Source of the DNA: an uncultured Pelagibacteraceae bacterium | GTDB lineage: Bacteria > Pseudomonadota > Alphaproteobacteria > Pelagibacterales > Pelagibacteraceae | Length of the DNA stretch: 64,000 nt | Direction of reading: 5' to 3' | NCBI GenBank assembly: GCA_902592935.1 | Contig: CACJGD010000001.1 | Span: 1 to 64,000 of the forward strand | Shown here: in pieces, positions 20,618-29,136 of the stretch | How the letters are laid out: each line of letters begins with the position of its first letter | How positions within the stretch are numbered: position 1 is the first letter of the stretch | Position numbers and translations under genes: made by a program | Notes under the pieces: model-generated | The model's input: only the letters and a program-made list of their open reading frames with translations | Databases searched by the model: none | Told to the model about the DNA's origin: nothing

Positions 20618-20893
20618 TTATTTTTGCATTTTTTTTGCAGATCTAATCACATTGGTTATTCCAGCAACTACACCAACAAAAAAAAATATTAATATAAACC
20701 AGGGTTTAGTACCAAAGGTCTTGTCAAAAATAAACCCAATAATTGTCCCCACAGCCACTGCAGAAACAAGTTCTGTGCTCAATTTGAATGCGGTACCTAT
20801 AGGTGAGGGGTCATTCTTCTTATTGTAGAGATTTTTCTTTGAAATCTTGCTTTTTGCAATCTCTAAGCGATTTTTGAAAGGGTCTTTTGGCAT
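20618..20893 (-). CDS. atpI: AtpI-like ATP synthase assembly protein
   Basis: Short membrane protein of the AtpI/AtpQ family, 91 aa. A charged N-terminus of about 35 residues is followed by two helices (about 40-58 and 64-82), with the family-typical pattern TIIGFIFDKTFGTKPWF and a KKMQK tail. It starts the F0 cluster, 9 bp after smc, and probably helps c-ring assembly or Mg uptake (family knowledge). Confidence 0.88.
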   Translation of the reverse strand: MPKDPFKNRLEIAKSKISKKNLYNKKNDPSPIGTAFKLSTELVSAVAVGTIIGFIFDKTFGTKPWFILIFFFVGVVAGITNVIRSAKKMQK

Positions 20894-20902
20894 TTATATA
20901 GT

Positions 20903-23476
20903 TTAAGCAACCATACTCTCTGCTTTTTGTAAATCAACAGCCACAAGCTGACTAATTCCTTTTTGAGGCATAGTCACCCCATATAGTCTGTTCATTTTTG
21001 ACATGGTTAAAGCATGATGAGTTACAATTATGAATTTGGTATTGGTTATTTTTATTAATTCCTCAAGTAGACTACAAAATCTTGTTACGTTAGCATCGTC
21101 AAGTGGCGCATCAACCTCATCTAATACACATATAGGTGAGGGGTTTGTTAAAAATACTGCAAAGATTAAAGAGAGCGCAGTCAATGCTTGTTCACCCCCA
21201 GATAACAAAGTTATAGATTGAAGTCTTTTTCCAGGAGGACTAACTAACATTTCTAAACCTGCTTCAAGTGGATCATCAGAGTCCACTAATTCTAATTTGG
21301 CATTTCCACCATTGAAAAGTTTTGTATAAACTTCATTAAATTTTCTATTAACTTTTTCAAAAGCCTCAATCAATCTTTCCCTTCCTTTTTGATTAAGTTC
21401 ATTGATGCTATCTTTCAGTTTCACGATAGCGGTAACAAGATCGGCACGATCCTGCTCCATTTTTTTTATCTCTTCTTCATATTTACTTGTTTCTTCATCT
21501 GCTTTTAAATTTACAGATCCTAATTTTTCTCTTTCTTGTTTTTTCTTGTCCAGAGCATCTTCTTGATCAACTGGATTTGGAAGTTCTTCTACTCCGTTTA
21601 AATTTGAATTTTCTAAAATATTATCTTCATTTAAATTTAGCTCAGAACTAATTCTATCAAGCAGATCATTTTTTCTTTTTTGTAGACCTTCAATTGTGGC
21701 TCCTGAGCTTGCTTTTCTTTCTCTGATTTGAATTGATTGCTCTTGTATTTCATTCAATTGTGTTCTTAACATTTCAATTTTTTGATCTGTTTCATCTATA
21801 ATTGCTTCATTATCAATTTTTTCTTTATCTGAAATTCTTAAATTTTCAGAAATTTGACCTTTTCTTTCAGCCTGTTCTCTAGGTTGGTTTTCTAAATCAC
21901 TTAATTGTTTTGATAATTTTTCTTTTCTTTGTGTTAGTTCATTGACCATTTTTTCTGAGTTAATTAACAAATTTTTCCAACTTTCAATTTCTGTTTCAAT
22001 GGTTTTAATTCTTTCATTTCTTTTAAAAGACTCATTTTTAATTGATTGATGTTTACTATATGCATCAGCATATTTTTCTTGAAGTAATTTTATATTTTCT
22101 GATTTTTCACTAACTCCTAATAACTCACTTCTAGATCTCTCATTTTTTAAATCATTTAAAAAACTATCTAGCTCCATGTTGCATCTATCTAGAAGTGTTA
22201 TTGCTTGATTTATTTCATTGCTATCTATTAATTCTTTTACTCTTGATATTGTATTTTTTACATTTTTTATTGGACCAATAGTTATATTTATAGTTTCTTC
22301 TGCTAAACTGTTTACAACGTCATCAACAGCTTTTTGTTCCTCTTTAAGTTTATTTTTTGCACTTTCTAACTCTTCATTAGATAATTTTTCTGTTTCAAAA
22401 TACTTCGAGTCTGTCTCAATTAATTCATTTTTTTCTTCCTTCAATCTTTTTTCATTTGAGTTAGCGTCTATGATTATCCCTTTTTCTCTCGTTATATCAT
22501 CATCAAGTGTTTGAATTGATTTTTTGATGCTTTCTATCTCATCTTGAATTCTTGTATTTTCCTCATCTAAACTTTGAAGTTCTAGATTAAGCCTTTGAAT
22601 ACGAGACAGGTTTTCTATATTTTTTTCTCTTAAAGGGTTTACTTTATCAGTAAAAGTTTTAATTGAGTTTTCTAATTCAGATATTTTATTATTAAATCCT
22701 TCTACTTCTCCTTCTGCCTCTGTATTGATTTCATTTTCTATTCTAATTTCTTTATCTATTTCTATTAATTTTAAATAATATAATCCTGCTTCAATTTTTT
22801 TAATTTGATCGGAAATTTGCTTGTATTTCGTTGCCTCTTCAGCCTGTTTTTGAAGATTTGCTAGTTGTTTTTCCTGTTGTCTTCTTAGTTCATCTGCTCT
22901 TTTTAAATTATTTTCAGCAGCACCCAATCTTAATTCAGCTTCATGTCTTCTAACGTGTAAACCTGAAATTCCTGCAGCTTCTTCTAATATAGCTCTTCTA
23001 TCTGTTGGTTTCGCAGTTACTAATGCACCTATTCTTCCTTGACTAATCATAGATGGAGAGTGTGCACCAGTCGAAAGATCTGCAAAAAACATTTGTGCAT
23101 CTCTTGCTCTTACCTCTTTATCATTTATGTAAAACTTAGATCCTTTATCTTTTTCTATTTTTCTTCTAACTTGTATTTGCTCTAATTCACGATATTGGAC
23201 AGGACCTTCTTTATCTTTGTTTTCTACTTCAATTGAAACTTCTGCAATATTTTTTGATGCTTTATTAGATGTTCCTGAAAAAATTACATCCTCCATACCT
23301 GATCCACGCATACTTTTTGCAGATGTCTCTCCCATTACCCATCTTAAAGACTCTACTATGTTAGATTTTCCACAGCCATTTGGACCAACTATACCAGTAA
23401 GACCATCTTCAATTAAAAAGTTGGTTTTTTCTGCAAAAGATTTAAATCCGTTTAGTTGGATTTTTTTAAACTCCAT
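20903..23476 (-). CDS. smc: Chromosome segregation ATPase SMC, short form without a recognisable hinge
   Basis: SMC-type ATPase for chromosome organisation, only 857 aa against about 1150 in most bacteria. The N-terminal head has Walker A GPNGCGKSN (residues 31-39). The C-terminal head has signature LLSGGEQALTALSL starting at residue 757 and Walker B PICVLDEVDAP with Glu787. Between the heads lie two coiled-coil arms. The middle (about 385-450) is a short segment containing NITIGPIKNVKNTI, and I cannot find the roughly 120-residue Gly-rich hinge domain. ScpA and ScpB are not nearby. The gene heads directly into the ATP synthase F0 genes. Confidence 0.92.
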   Translation of the reverse strand: MEFKKIQLNGFKSFAEKTNFLIEDGLTGIVGPNGCGKSNIVESLRWVMGETSAKSMRGSGMEDVIFSGTSNKASKNIAEVSIEVENKDKEGPVQYRELEQIQVRRKIEKDKGSKFYINDKEVRARDAQMFFADLSTGAHSPSMISQGRIGALVTAKPTDRRAILEEAAGISGLHVRRHEAELRLGAAENNLKRADELRRQQEKQLANLQKQAEEATKYKQISDQIKKIEAGLYYLKLIEIDKEIRIENEINTEAEGEVEGFNNKISELENSIKTFTDKVNPLREKNIENLSRIQRLNLELQSLDEENTRIQDEIESIKKSIQTLDDDITREKGIIIDANSNEKRLKEEKNELIETDSKYFETEKLSNEELESAKNKLKEEQKAVDDVVNSLAEETINITIGPIKNVKNTISRVKELIDSNEINQAITLLDRCNMELDSFLNDLKNERSRSELLGVSEKSENIKLLQEKYADAYSKHQSIKNESFKRNERIKTIETEIESWKNLLINSEKMVNELTQRKEKLSKQLSDLENQPREQAERKGQISENLRISDKEKIDNEAIIDETDQKIEMLRTQLNEIQEQSIQIRERKASSGATIEGLQKRKNDLLDRISSELNLNEDNILENSNLNGVEELPNPVDQEDALDKKKQEREKLGSVNLKADEETSKYEEEIKKMEQDRADLVTAIVKLKDSINELNQKGRERLIEAFEKVNRKFNEVYTKLFNGGNAKLELVDSDDPLEAGLEMLVSPPGKRLQSITLLSGGEQALTALSLIFAVFLTNPSPICVLDEVDAPLDDANVTRFCSLLEELIKITNTKFIIVTHHALTMSKMNRLYGVTMPQKGISQLVAVDLQKAESMVA

Positions 23477-23484
23477 GCATTAAC

Positions 23485-24063
23485 TTATATCAGTTTTTCT
23501 AATGCTTTTTTCAAATTTTTATAAGTTAGAGTTTTTTCAAATTTTTTGTTGTTGATAATTATCGTAGGAGTTGAGCTCACTTTGAAGTTTTTAGTACCAT
23601 CGATTCGATCATTTAAAACAAAATCCTCAATTTCTTTGTTGTTTACACATGAATCGAAATCAATACTAAAACCTTCATTTTTCAAAAATTTTTGGAGATT
23701 CTTATTTGCCTCCTGTATCGAACTTCCTCTGACCCATTTCTGTTGATTTGCATATAAGCTTTCCAAAATATCAGAGTTTCCATCATTTTTACATTGAGCA
23801 ACTTTTGATGCATTGAAGGCCGCAATATCCAATGGAAAATGTCTAAATTCAATCTTAGCTATTCCAGTATCAAGAAATTCTTTTTTTAGTTCAGGGAAAA
23901 CATTTTTGTGAAAATTAGCACAATGACTACAAGTTAATGACTCAAAAGCTATAATAATTATTTTTGCATCTTTGTTTCCAACAGTTATCCTTTTAATTTC
24001 CTCAGCTTGTACACTTAAAACTGAAGTAAAAAATATTATTAATAAGAATATAATTTTTTTCAT
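23485..24063 (-). CDS. DsbA-like periplasmic thiol oxidoreductase
   Basis: Exported thioredoxin-fold protein, 192 aa. The signal peptide ends at VQA near residue 20. The redox motif is Cys45-Ser-His-Cys48 (SLTCSHCANF), and the cis-proline loop is SSTPTIIINNKKF. Two further cysteines (about 107 and 149) could form a structural pair. It overlaps the DUF721 gene by 4 bp. It likely oxidises or reduces secreted proteins; the direction cannot be read from sequence. Confidence 0.9.
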   Translation of the reverse strand: MKKIIFLLIIFFTSVLSVQAEEIKRITVGNKDAKIIIIAFESLTCSHCANFHKNVFPELKKEFLDTGIAKIEFRHFPLDIAAFNASKVAQCKNDGNSDILESLYANQQKWVRGSSIQEANKNLQKFLKNEGFSIDFDSCVNNKEIEDFVLNDRIDGTKNFKVSSTPTIIINNKKFEKTLTYKNLKKALEKLI

Positions 24064-24548
24064 TTCTCTCTAAAAACCCTGGTTAACTCTGTTAATGATT
24101 TTTTAATTTTTTCGTTTTTAACATCTTTAATTCTATCTTGGTATTTACTAATTGCCACATTTTTAACCTTAGCATCGCTTAAACTCGTCATTTCTTGCTC
24201 ATCATCAAAACTTATAAGTTTAAGCTTTTCAACAACAGAAAAGCCAAAAAACTTATTCATTTTATCTAAAATATCTTTTTTAGAATATTCTACGTCAACC
24301 TCATGTCCACGCTTAACCATAACCATTAAGGTGCTAACACCAAATTTATTTGAGTTTTTAAATGTTTTTGGATAGCAAATTTTAAATAATTCACTTCCAA
24401 CTAAATATTTCCAATTGCTGAGTGTTTCTGAATATACATGACCTTTTTTATTAATTATTTTTTTCACATTTTTTGGCAAAGTGTCTTTGAAAGATCTTAA
24501 TCCTTGAATGCTAGCGTTTCTCTGCTTAGTATTATTTTTATATTGCAT
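24060..24548 (-). CDS. DUF721 (DciA-like) protein
   Basis: Protein of 162 aa with a central DUF721 domain, seen in WKYLVGSELFKICYPKTF and STLMVMVKRGHEVDVEYSK. DciA proteins of this family load the replicative helicase in bacteria lacking DnaC, so a replication role is possible, though C-terminal divergence leaves it open. Its ATG at 24548 abuts that of divergent mutY. There is no other ATG before residue 91, so the start is well constrained. Confidence 0.8.
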   Translation of the reverse strand: MQYKNNTKQRNASIQGLRSFKDTLPKNVKKIINKKGHVYSETLSNWKYLVGSELFKICYPKTFKNSNKFGVSTLMVMVKRGHEVDVEYSKKDILDKMNKFFGFSVVEKLKLISFDDEQEMTSLSDAKVKNVAISKYQDRIKDVKNEKIKKSLTELTRVFREK

Positions 24549-25535
24549 ATGAAAGATCCAATAATAACAAATAATATTCTTAATTGGTACGATTTAAATA
24601 AAAGATCTTTACCTTGGAGAAAGAATGTTTCTCAAACAAAAAAGCAATACCACACTTTAGTAAGTGAATTCATGTTACAGCAAACCCAGGTTGCAACAGT
24701 AATACCTTACTTTAACAGATTTATTAAAAATATTCCTACAATTGAAAAATTATCTAAATATGATGATAGAAAATTAATTAAACTTTGGGAGGGTCTTGGA
24801 TACTATTCAAGAGTAAGAAATTTAAAAAAAACAGCTCAAATAGTTGTTAAAAATTTTAATAAAAAAATACCTAGAAATTTTGTAGATTTAAAGTCTCTTC
24901 CAGGAATTGGAGATTATACAGCAAGTGCAATTTCTGCAATTGCATTCAATGAACCGATAATTCCTCTAGATGGCAATATTGAAAGAGTGCTAAAGAGATA
25001 CTTATTTTTAAAAAAACAAGATCAAATAAATAAAGAAAACTTACACGAGAAGAAAAAAATTTTTGGAACATCTATCAAAAGGTCTAGTGATTATGCTCAA
25101 GCTTTAATGGAATTAGGAGCACTAATTTGTAAACCTATTAGTCCTAATTGTAAGAACTGTCCATTAGTAAAAAAATGCAAATCATTTAAAAATAAAAATT
25201 TTGATTTAGTAAAAATTAAAAAAAAAGATAAGGAAACTTTTTACAAGCTAAATGTTTATAAAAAAAATAATCATTATTTATTAATCAAAAATAACAAATT
25301 TAATTTTTTGAAAAATTTTAATATCTTCCCGATGGAGGAAGTAAATAATCCAAAAAATTTTGATAAAGATTTGAATTTTAAAATGTCTAATATGAGTATG
25401 AATATTAAAATCGAATTTAAAAATAAACATAATTTAAATAAAAATAATTATTGGATTGATCCAACAAAGCTTCAAAACTATACATTGCCAACATTTACAA
25501 AAAAGATAGTAAAATTTTTAGAAAGTCATAAATGA
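24549..25535 (+). CDS. mutY: Adenine DNA glycosylase MutY
   Basis: Removes A mispaired with 8-oxoG, 328 aa from ATG 24549 (MKDPIITNNI). Catalytic Glu40 is in VSEFMLQQTQV and Asp141 is in IPLDGNIERV, after the helix-hairpin-helix LPGIGDYTA. The 4Fe-4S ligands are Cys194, Cys201, Cys204 and Cys210, with the exact C-x6-C-x2-C-x5-C spacing. The C-terminal NUDIX-like domain is short and divergent. It overlaps the downstream FAD gene by 4 bp. Confidence 0.95.
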   Translation: MKDPIITNNILNWYDLNKRSLPWRKNVSQTKKQYHTLVSEFMLQQTQVATVIPYFNRFIKNIPTIEKLSKYDDRKLIKLWEGLGYYSRVRNLKKTAQIVVKNFNKKIPRNFVDLKSLPGIGDYTASAISAIAFNEPIIPLDGNIERVLKRYLFLKKQDQINKENLHEKKKIFGTSIKRSSDYAQALMELGALICKPISPNCKNCPLVKKCKSFKNKNFDLVKIKKKDKETFYKLNVYKKNNHYLLIKNNKFNFLKNFNIFPMEEVNNPKNFDKDLNFKMSNMSMNIKIEFKNKHNLNKNNYWIDPTKLQNYTLPTFTKKIVKFLESHK

Positions 25536-26674
25536 AAAAAATAGCAATAATTGGTGCTGGAATTTCTGGTTTGTATATTGCAAATTTATTCAAAGATCAT
25601 AAGGATTATCAGGTTACGATTTATGAAAAAAGGAATTCAATAGAAATAGATGAGGGCTATGGAATTCAGTTGTCGGTAAATAGCGTGAAGCTTTTAAATA
25701 AAATAGGCTTCGCTTCTCTCAATGAGGAGGAAAAATTTAGTCCAAAAAAAATTGATTTTTATGAAATTAAAAATTCAAAAAAAATTTGTGACTTAGATAT
25801 TACAAAATTTAATTCTGAAGATTGTAAATATACAACATTGCAAAGATCAAAATTAATTCAATTTTTAAAAAAACCACTAAACGAAGATATAATTAAATAT
25901 AACCACAGTATTGAACAGATAGATTATGATAAAGATTCTATAAAATTAATATTTGATAAAAATAGAATAACTTGCGATTATCTAATTATTTCAGACGGTG
26001 TATTTTCTAAGGGGAAGTTACTAATTTCAACTAATAAATCAAAACCAATCTATAATGATACGATTGCTATTAGGGGCAGTATATCGAGAGAAAATCTGCA
26101 AAATATAAATGAAGAAAATATTTCTTTATTTTTAGGACCTAATTTTCATTATGTTGTTTATCCAATTAATAATGATAAAAATTTAAATTTTATTGGCATT
26201 TTAAAACATAAATTAAATTCAATTGAGCTAGAGAACTATAATCTTTTTACCGAGAGTTCTTTTATAAAAAATATTAAATTTAAATTATCTCAAAAAGTTT
26301 CTCAAAGTTTTTTGGAAAGTCTTCAAAATATTAAATTATTTCCAATATTTGTAAGTAAAAATTTATATAATCCTCCAAAAAATATATTCCTTGTAGGAGA
26401 TGCATTTTTTGCTTTTTCACCTTCATTTGCGCAGGGAGCTTCCCAATCAATTGAGGGAGCTAATGAATTATATGAATGTTTAATAAATAATAATAATTTT
26501 TATGATATCAGATTAAAGAGAATAAAAATGATTAACAGCAGATCTAATTTCAATCAATTTGCCTTCCATTTATCAAATCCAATTATGATCACATTTAGGA
26601 ATATTTTTTTAAAACTTTTAACTAATAATAAAAAATTTTTACAAAGTTATTTGGGTAAAATTTATAAAAGTTAG
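25532..26674 (+). CDS. FAD-dependent monooxygenase, UbiH-like
   Basis: Class A flavin monooxygenase of 380 aa. The N-terminal dinucleotide site is IAIIGAGISGLYIANLF, and the second FAD motif is FLVGDAFFAFSPSFAQGAS, followed by SIEGANEL. This fits ubiquinone hydroxylases (UbiH/UbiF/UbiL) but also other aromatic hydroxylases. Coupling to mutY by a 4 bp overlap gives no functional clue. Convergent with ccrM; the two stops share the tetranucleotide TTAG. Confidence 0.82.
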   Translation: MKKIAIIGAGISGLYIANLFKDHKDYQVTIYEKRNSIEIDEGYGIQLSVNSVKLLNKIGFASLNEEEKFSPKKIDFYEIKNSKKICDLDITKFNSEDCKYTTLQRSKLIQFLKKPLNEDIIKYNHSIEQIDYDKDSIKLIFDKNRITCDYLIISDGVFSKGKLLISTNKSKPIYNDTIAIRGSISRENLQNINEENISLFLGPNFHYVVYPINNDKNLNFIGILKHKLNSIELENYNLFTESSFIKNIKFKLSQKVSQSFLESLQNIKLFPIFVSKNLYNPPKNIFLVGDAFFAFSPSFAQGASQSIEGANELYECLINNNNFYDIRLKRIKMINSRSNFNQFAFHLSNPIMITFRNIFLKLLTNNKKFLQSYLGKIYKS

Positions 26675-27741
26675 TTTTTAGAAATTAATCTTTGTCTTAG
26701 ATAATCAATCGGATAAGTTCGTCCATTTATATCACAGTGCCAAAAAGTCCATCCATTGCAACTTTCAGCTCCTAAAATAGTAGCTGCAACTTTATGTATA
26801 GAGCCCTCTGCTTGATTATGTTTTATACTACCATCGGCCATAATTCTGGCTGTTATTTTTTTCTTATTATCAAAAATATTTGTTCCAGGTTTAATTATTC
26901 CAAGCTCAACTAATGAACCAAAAGGAATTCTAGGTTTTGATCTATTATTTTTTAGCGTATCTAACAAATCATCTTCAATAGGCTTTGTAGTCTTTAAGCG
27001 TTGCTCAGCAGCTTTAAAATAATTTTTTTCTTTTTCTATTCCGAAATAATTTCTTCCTAGTTTTTTTGCTACTGTAGCTGTTGTTCCTGATCCTAAAAAA
27101 GGATCAAGTATAAGGTCATTTTTATTAGATGTAGCTAGTAAAATTCTATGTAGTAGTGCTTCTGGTTTTTGTGTGGAGTGAATTTTTTTTCCGTCCTTTT
27201 TTAGCCTTTCAGAACCATTGCATATTGGAAGATCCCAATTAGATCTCATTTGCAAATCATCATTTAAACATTTTAAAGATTGATAATTGAATGTGTATTT
27301 TGATTTTTCATTTTTAGAAGCCCATATCAAAGTTTCATGAGCGTTAGTAAAACGTGTCCCTCTAAAGTTTGGCATTGGATTATTTTTATTCCAAATGACA
27401 TCGTTTAAAATCCAGAAACCTAAATTTTGGATTGCTGTGCCAACTCTAAAAATATTATGGTAGCTTCCTATAACCCAAATAGCTCCATCTTTTTTTAAAA
27501 TTCTTTTACATTCACTAAGCCATTCATAAGTGAAATCATCATATTTTTTAAAATTTTCAAATTGATCCCAATTATCATTTACCGCACTAACTTTTGATCT
27601 ATCCGGTCTAGTTAATTCACTTTTTAATTGTAAGTTGTAAGGAGGATCAGCAAAAATTAAATCAAAAGTTTCACGTGGAATTTTTTTTAATTCTTCGAGA
27701 CTATCTCCATTAATTATTTTATTTTTGAAATCAGTTTTCAT
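26671..27741 (-). CDS. ccrM: Cell-cycle DNA adenine methyltransferase CcrM (GANTC)
   Basis: Solitary N6-adenine methyltransferase of the beta class, 356 aa. The catalytic motif is ADPPYNLQL (Asp32-Tyr35). The AdoMet motif is DPFLGSGTTATVAKK (about 213-227). A C-terminal domain with SCNGWTFWHCDINGRTYPID is the hallmark of CcrM orthologues and contributes to DNA recognition. No restriction enzyme is adjacent. The 104 bp region upstream holds three GANTC sites, the sequence this enzyme family methylates. Confidence 0.96.
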   Translation of the reverse strand: MKTDFKNKIINGDSLEELKKIPRETFDLIFADPPYNLQLKSELTRPDRSKVSAVNDNWDQFENFKKYDDFTYEWLSECKRILKKDGAIWVIGSYHNIFRVGTAIQNLGFWILNDVIWNKNNPMPNFRGTRFTNAHETLIWASKNEKSKYTFNYQSLKCLNDDLQMRSNWDLPICNGSERLKKDGKKIHSTQKPEALLHRILLATSNKNDLILDPFLGSGTTATVAKKLGRNYFGIEKEKNYFKAAEQRLKTTKPIEDDLLDTLKNNRSKPRIPFGSLVELGIIKPGTNIFDNKKKITARIMADGSIKHNQAEGSIHKVAATILGAESCNGWTFWHCDINGRTYPIDYLRQRLISKN

Positions 27742-27757
27742 TTGTAAAAATTAATTA

Positions 27758-27806
27758 GACTCCAAAAGGATTCTACGGTCAACCTGAGATTGAAAAATTT
27801 GGATTC
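27758..27806 (-). promoter_or_regulatory. Cluster of three GANTC sites upstream of ccrM
   Basis: GACTC at 27758-27762, GATTC at 27769-27773 and GATTC at 27802-27806 lie 17 to 65 bp before the ccrM start. These are targets of CcrM itself. In Caulobacter the ccrM promoter carries such sites and is controlled by their methylation, so feedback here is likely (inference). The sites fall in the only gap of this size in the neighbourhood, between ccrM and rnhB. Confidence 0.65.
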
Positions 27807-27845
27807 TATTAGTGTTTCTAAATTAAAAGGTAACTAGATGTAGTG

Positions 27846-28406
27846 TTAATTTATTTTAGATATTGGTGAAAAAGTTTTTCTATGATGTTTTGTAATACCT
27901 AATTTTTTCAAAGCTTTTAAGTGCTGTCTTGTTCCATACCCAAAGTTTTTATCCCAATAGTAGCCTTTATTTTTTTTTGATAAGGCGGTTATAAACTTAT
28001 CCCTTGATACTTTTGCAATTATAGAAGCTGCCGAAATAGAGGGGACTTTTTTATCTCCTTTAATAACTGATTTTAAATTGTAATTTTCTAATTTTGGAGT
28101 TTTGTTTCCATCTATCATAACGTGTGTTGGTTTTTTCTTAAGTTTTTTGATTGCTCTTTTCATAGCCAGCAAACTTGCTTGCAGTATATTCAGCTTTTCT
28201 ATTTCTTTGACAGAAGCTTTCCCTATAGACCAAGTAGAATTTTTTTTTATATATGTACATAAATACTCTCTCTCTTTTTTACTTAAGGATTTTGAGTCTT
28301 TTAATAATTTTGGATTAATTGATTTTTTTAAAATTACTGCTGAAGCATAAACAGGCCCAATTAAACTTCCTCTACCAACCTCATCAACCCCAGCAATTAT
28401 CTTCAT
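27846..28406 (-). CDS. rnhB: Ribonuclease HII
   Basis: Removes single ribonucleotides and primers from DNA, 186 aa. Start chosen at ATG 28406 (MKIIAGVDEVGRGS) rather than an in-frame TTG one codon earlier. Catalytic residues lie in AGVDEVGRGSLIGPV and in HVMIDGNK, with KVSRDKF further on. The start overlaps the TGA of the uracil-DNA glycosylase by one base. Confidence 0.96.
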   Translation of the reverse strand: MKIIAGVDEVGRGSLIGPVYASAVILKKSINPKLLKDSKSLSKKEREYLCTYIKKNSTWSIGKASVKEIEKLNILQASLLAMKRAIKKLKKKPTHVMIDGNKTPKLENYNLKSVIKGDKKVPSISAASIIAKVSRDKFITALSKKNKGYYWDKNFGYGTRQHLKALKKLGITKHHRKTFSPISKIN

Positions 28407-29125
28407 CAAATTTTTAACTTCAGATCTTTGATTTTGTCTCTAATTTTCTTTAAATCTTCCCATGAGTGTTTTTTATTTTCTGGAAAACGGATTAAATAAG
28501 ATGGATTAAAAGTTATCATTAAAGGGAATGTTTTGTTTTTTAAAATCACTTCCTTCCAATGTCCTCTTTCAGTAGTTATTTTATCACTTATTCCTGTTAC
28601 AGCCTCCATTGCTGAACTACCCATCAAAACAATAATCTTTGGGTTTATAATTGATATATGCTCTTTCAAAAATACTGAGTATCTTTTAATTTCGGTTGAG
28701 GTTGGTTTTCTGTCATCAGGTGGTCTAAAATTGATTGCATAACTAGTGTAAATATTTTGTCTCTTAATATCGATGGCTATAAGCATTTTGTTAAGAATTT
28801 CGCCAACTTCACCTCTAAATGGAACGCCTAATTTTTCTTCTTCAGCCCCAGGAGACTCTCCAATCAACATTAAAGGACTATTTATATTTCCCTCACCTAA
28901 AATAATTTTGTTTGAATTTTCTTTCAATTTACAATTTTCAATTGAATTTATTTGATCTTTTAAATTTTTTAGTAATTCCTCTTTATTAATTTGTAGAGTG
29001 CCATTTTTCGTTTCTAAAATGTTAAATCTATTTATTGGCTTATCAGCGAATATAAATTTTGGCTCAATTGTATTAATTAGTTCTTGGTTTAATTTGGTGT
29101 TTTGATTTATCACTTTTTTAGTCAT
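28406..29125 (-). CDS. Uracil-DNA glycosylase, family 4-like, lacking the Fe-S cysteines
   Basis: Base-excision enzyme of the UDG superfamily, 239 aa. Motif A is LMLIGESPGAEEEKLGVPFRG (about 85-105), directly after the GEGN box of family 4. The protein has a single cysteine (Cys65). The position normally Cys in KCRPP is Phe133, and the next is Tyr149, so the 4Fe-4S cluster cannot form. Motif B reads FNPSYLIR, with Asn207 where family 4 has His. The N-terminal 60 residues are unassigned. Function as an active glycosylase is probable but not certain. Confidence 0.85.
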   Translation of the reverse strand: MTKKVINQNTKLNQELINTIEPKFIFADKPINRFNILETKNGTLQINKEELLKNLKDQINSIENCKLKENSNKIILGEGNINSPLMLIGESPGAEEEKLGVPFRGEVGEILNKMLIAIDIKRQNIYTSYAINFRPPDDRKPTSTEIKRYSVFLKEHISIINPKIIVLMGSSAMEAVTGISDKITTERGHWKEVILKNKTFPLMITFNPSYLIRFPENKKHSWEDLKKIRDKIKDLKLKI

Positions 29126-29136
29126 AGTATAGTTAT

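Noticed and set aside
24504..24548. MutY start 15 codons upstream
   Set aside because: The extra residues are hydrophobic and unlike the family, and the extension would sit inside the DUF721 gene; ATG 24549 gives the normal MutY N-terminus.
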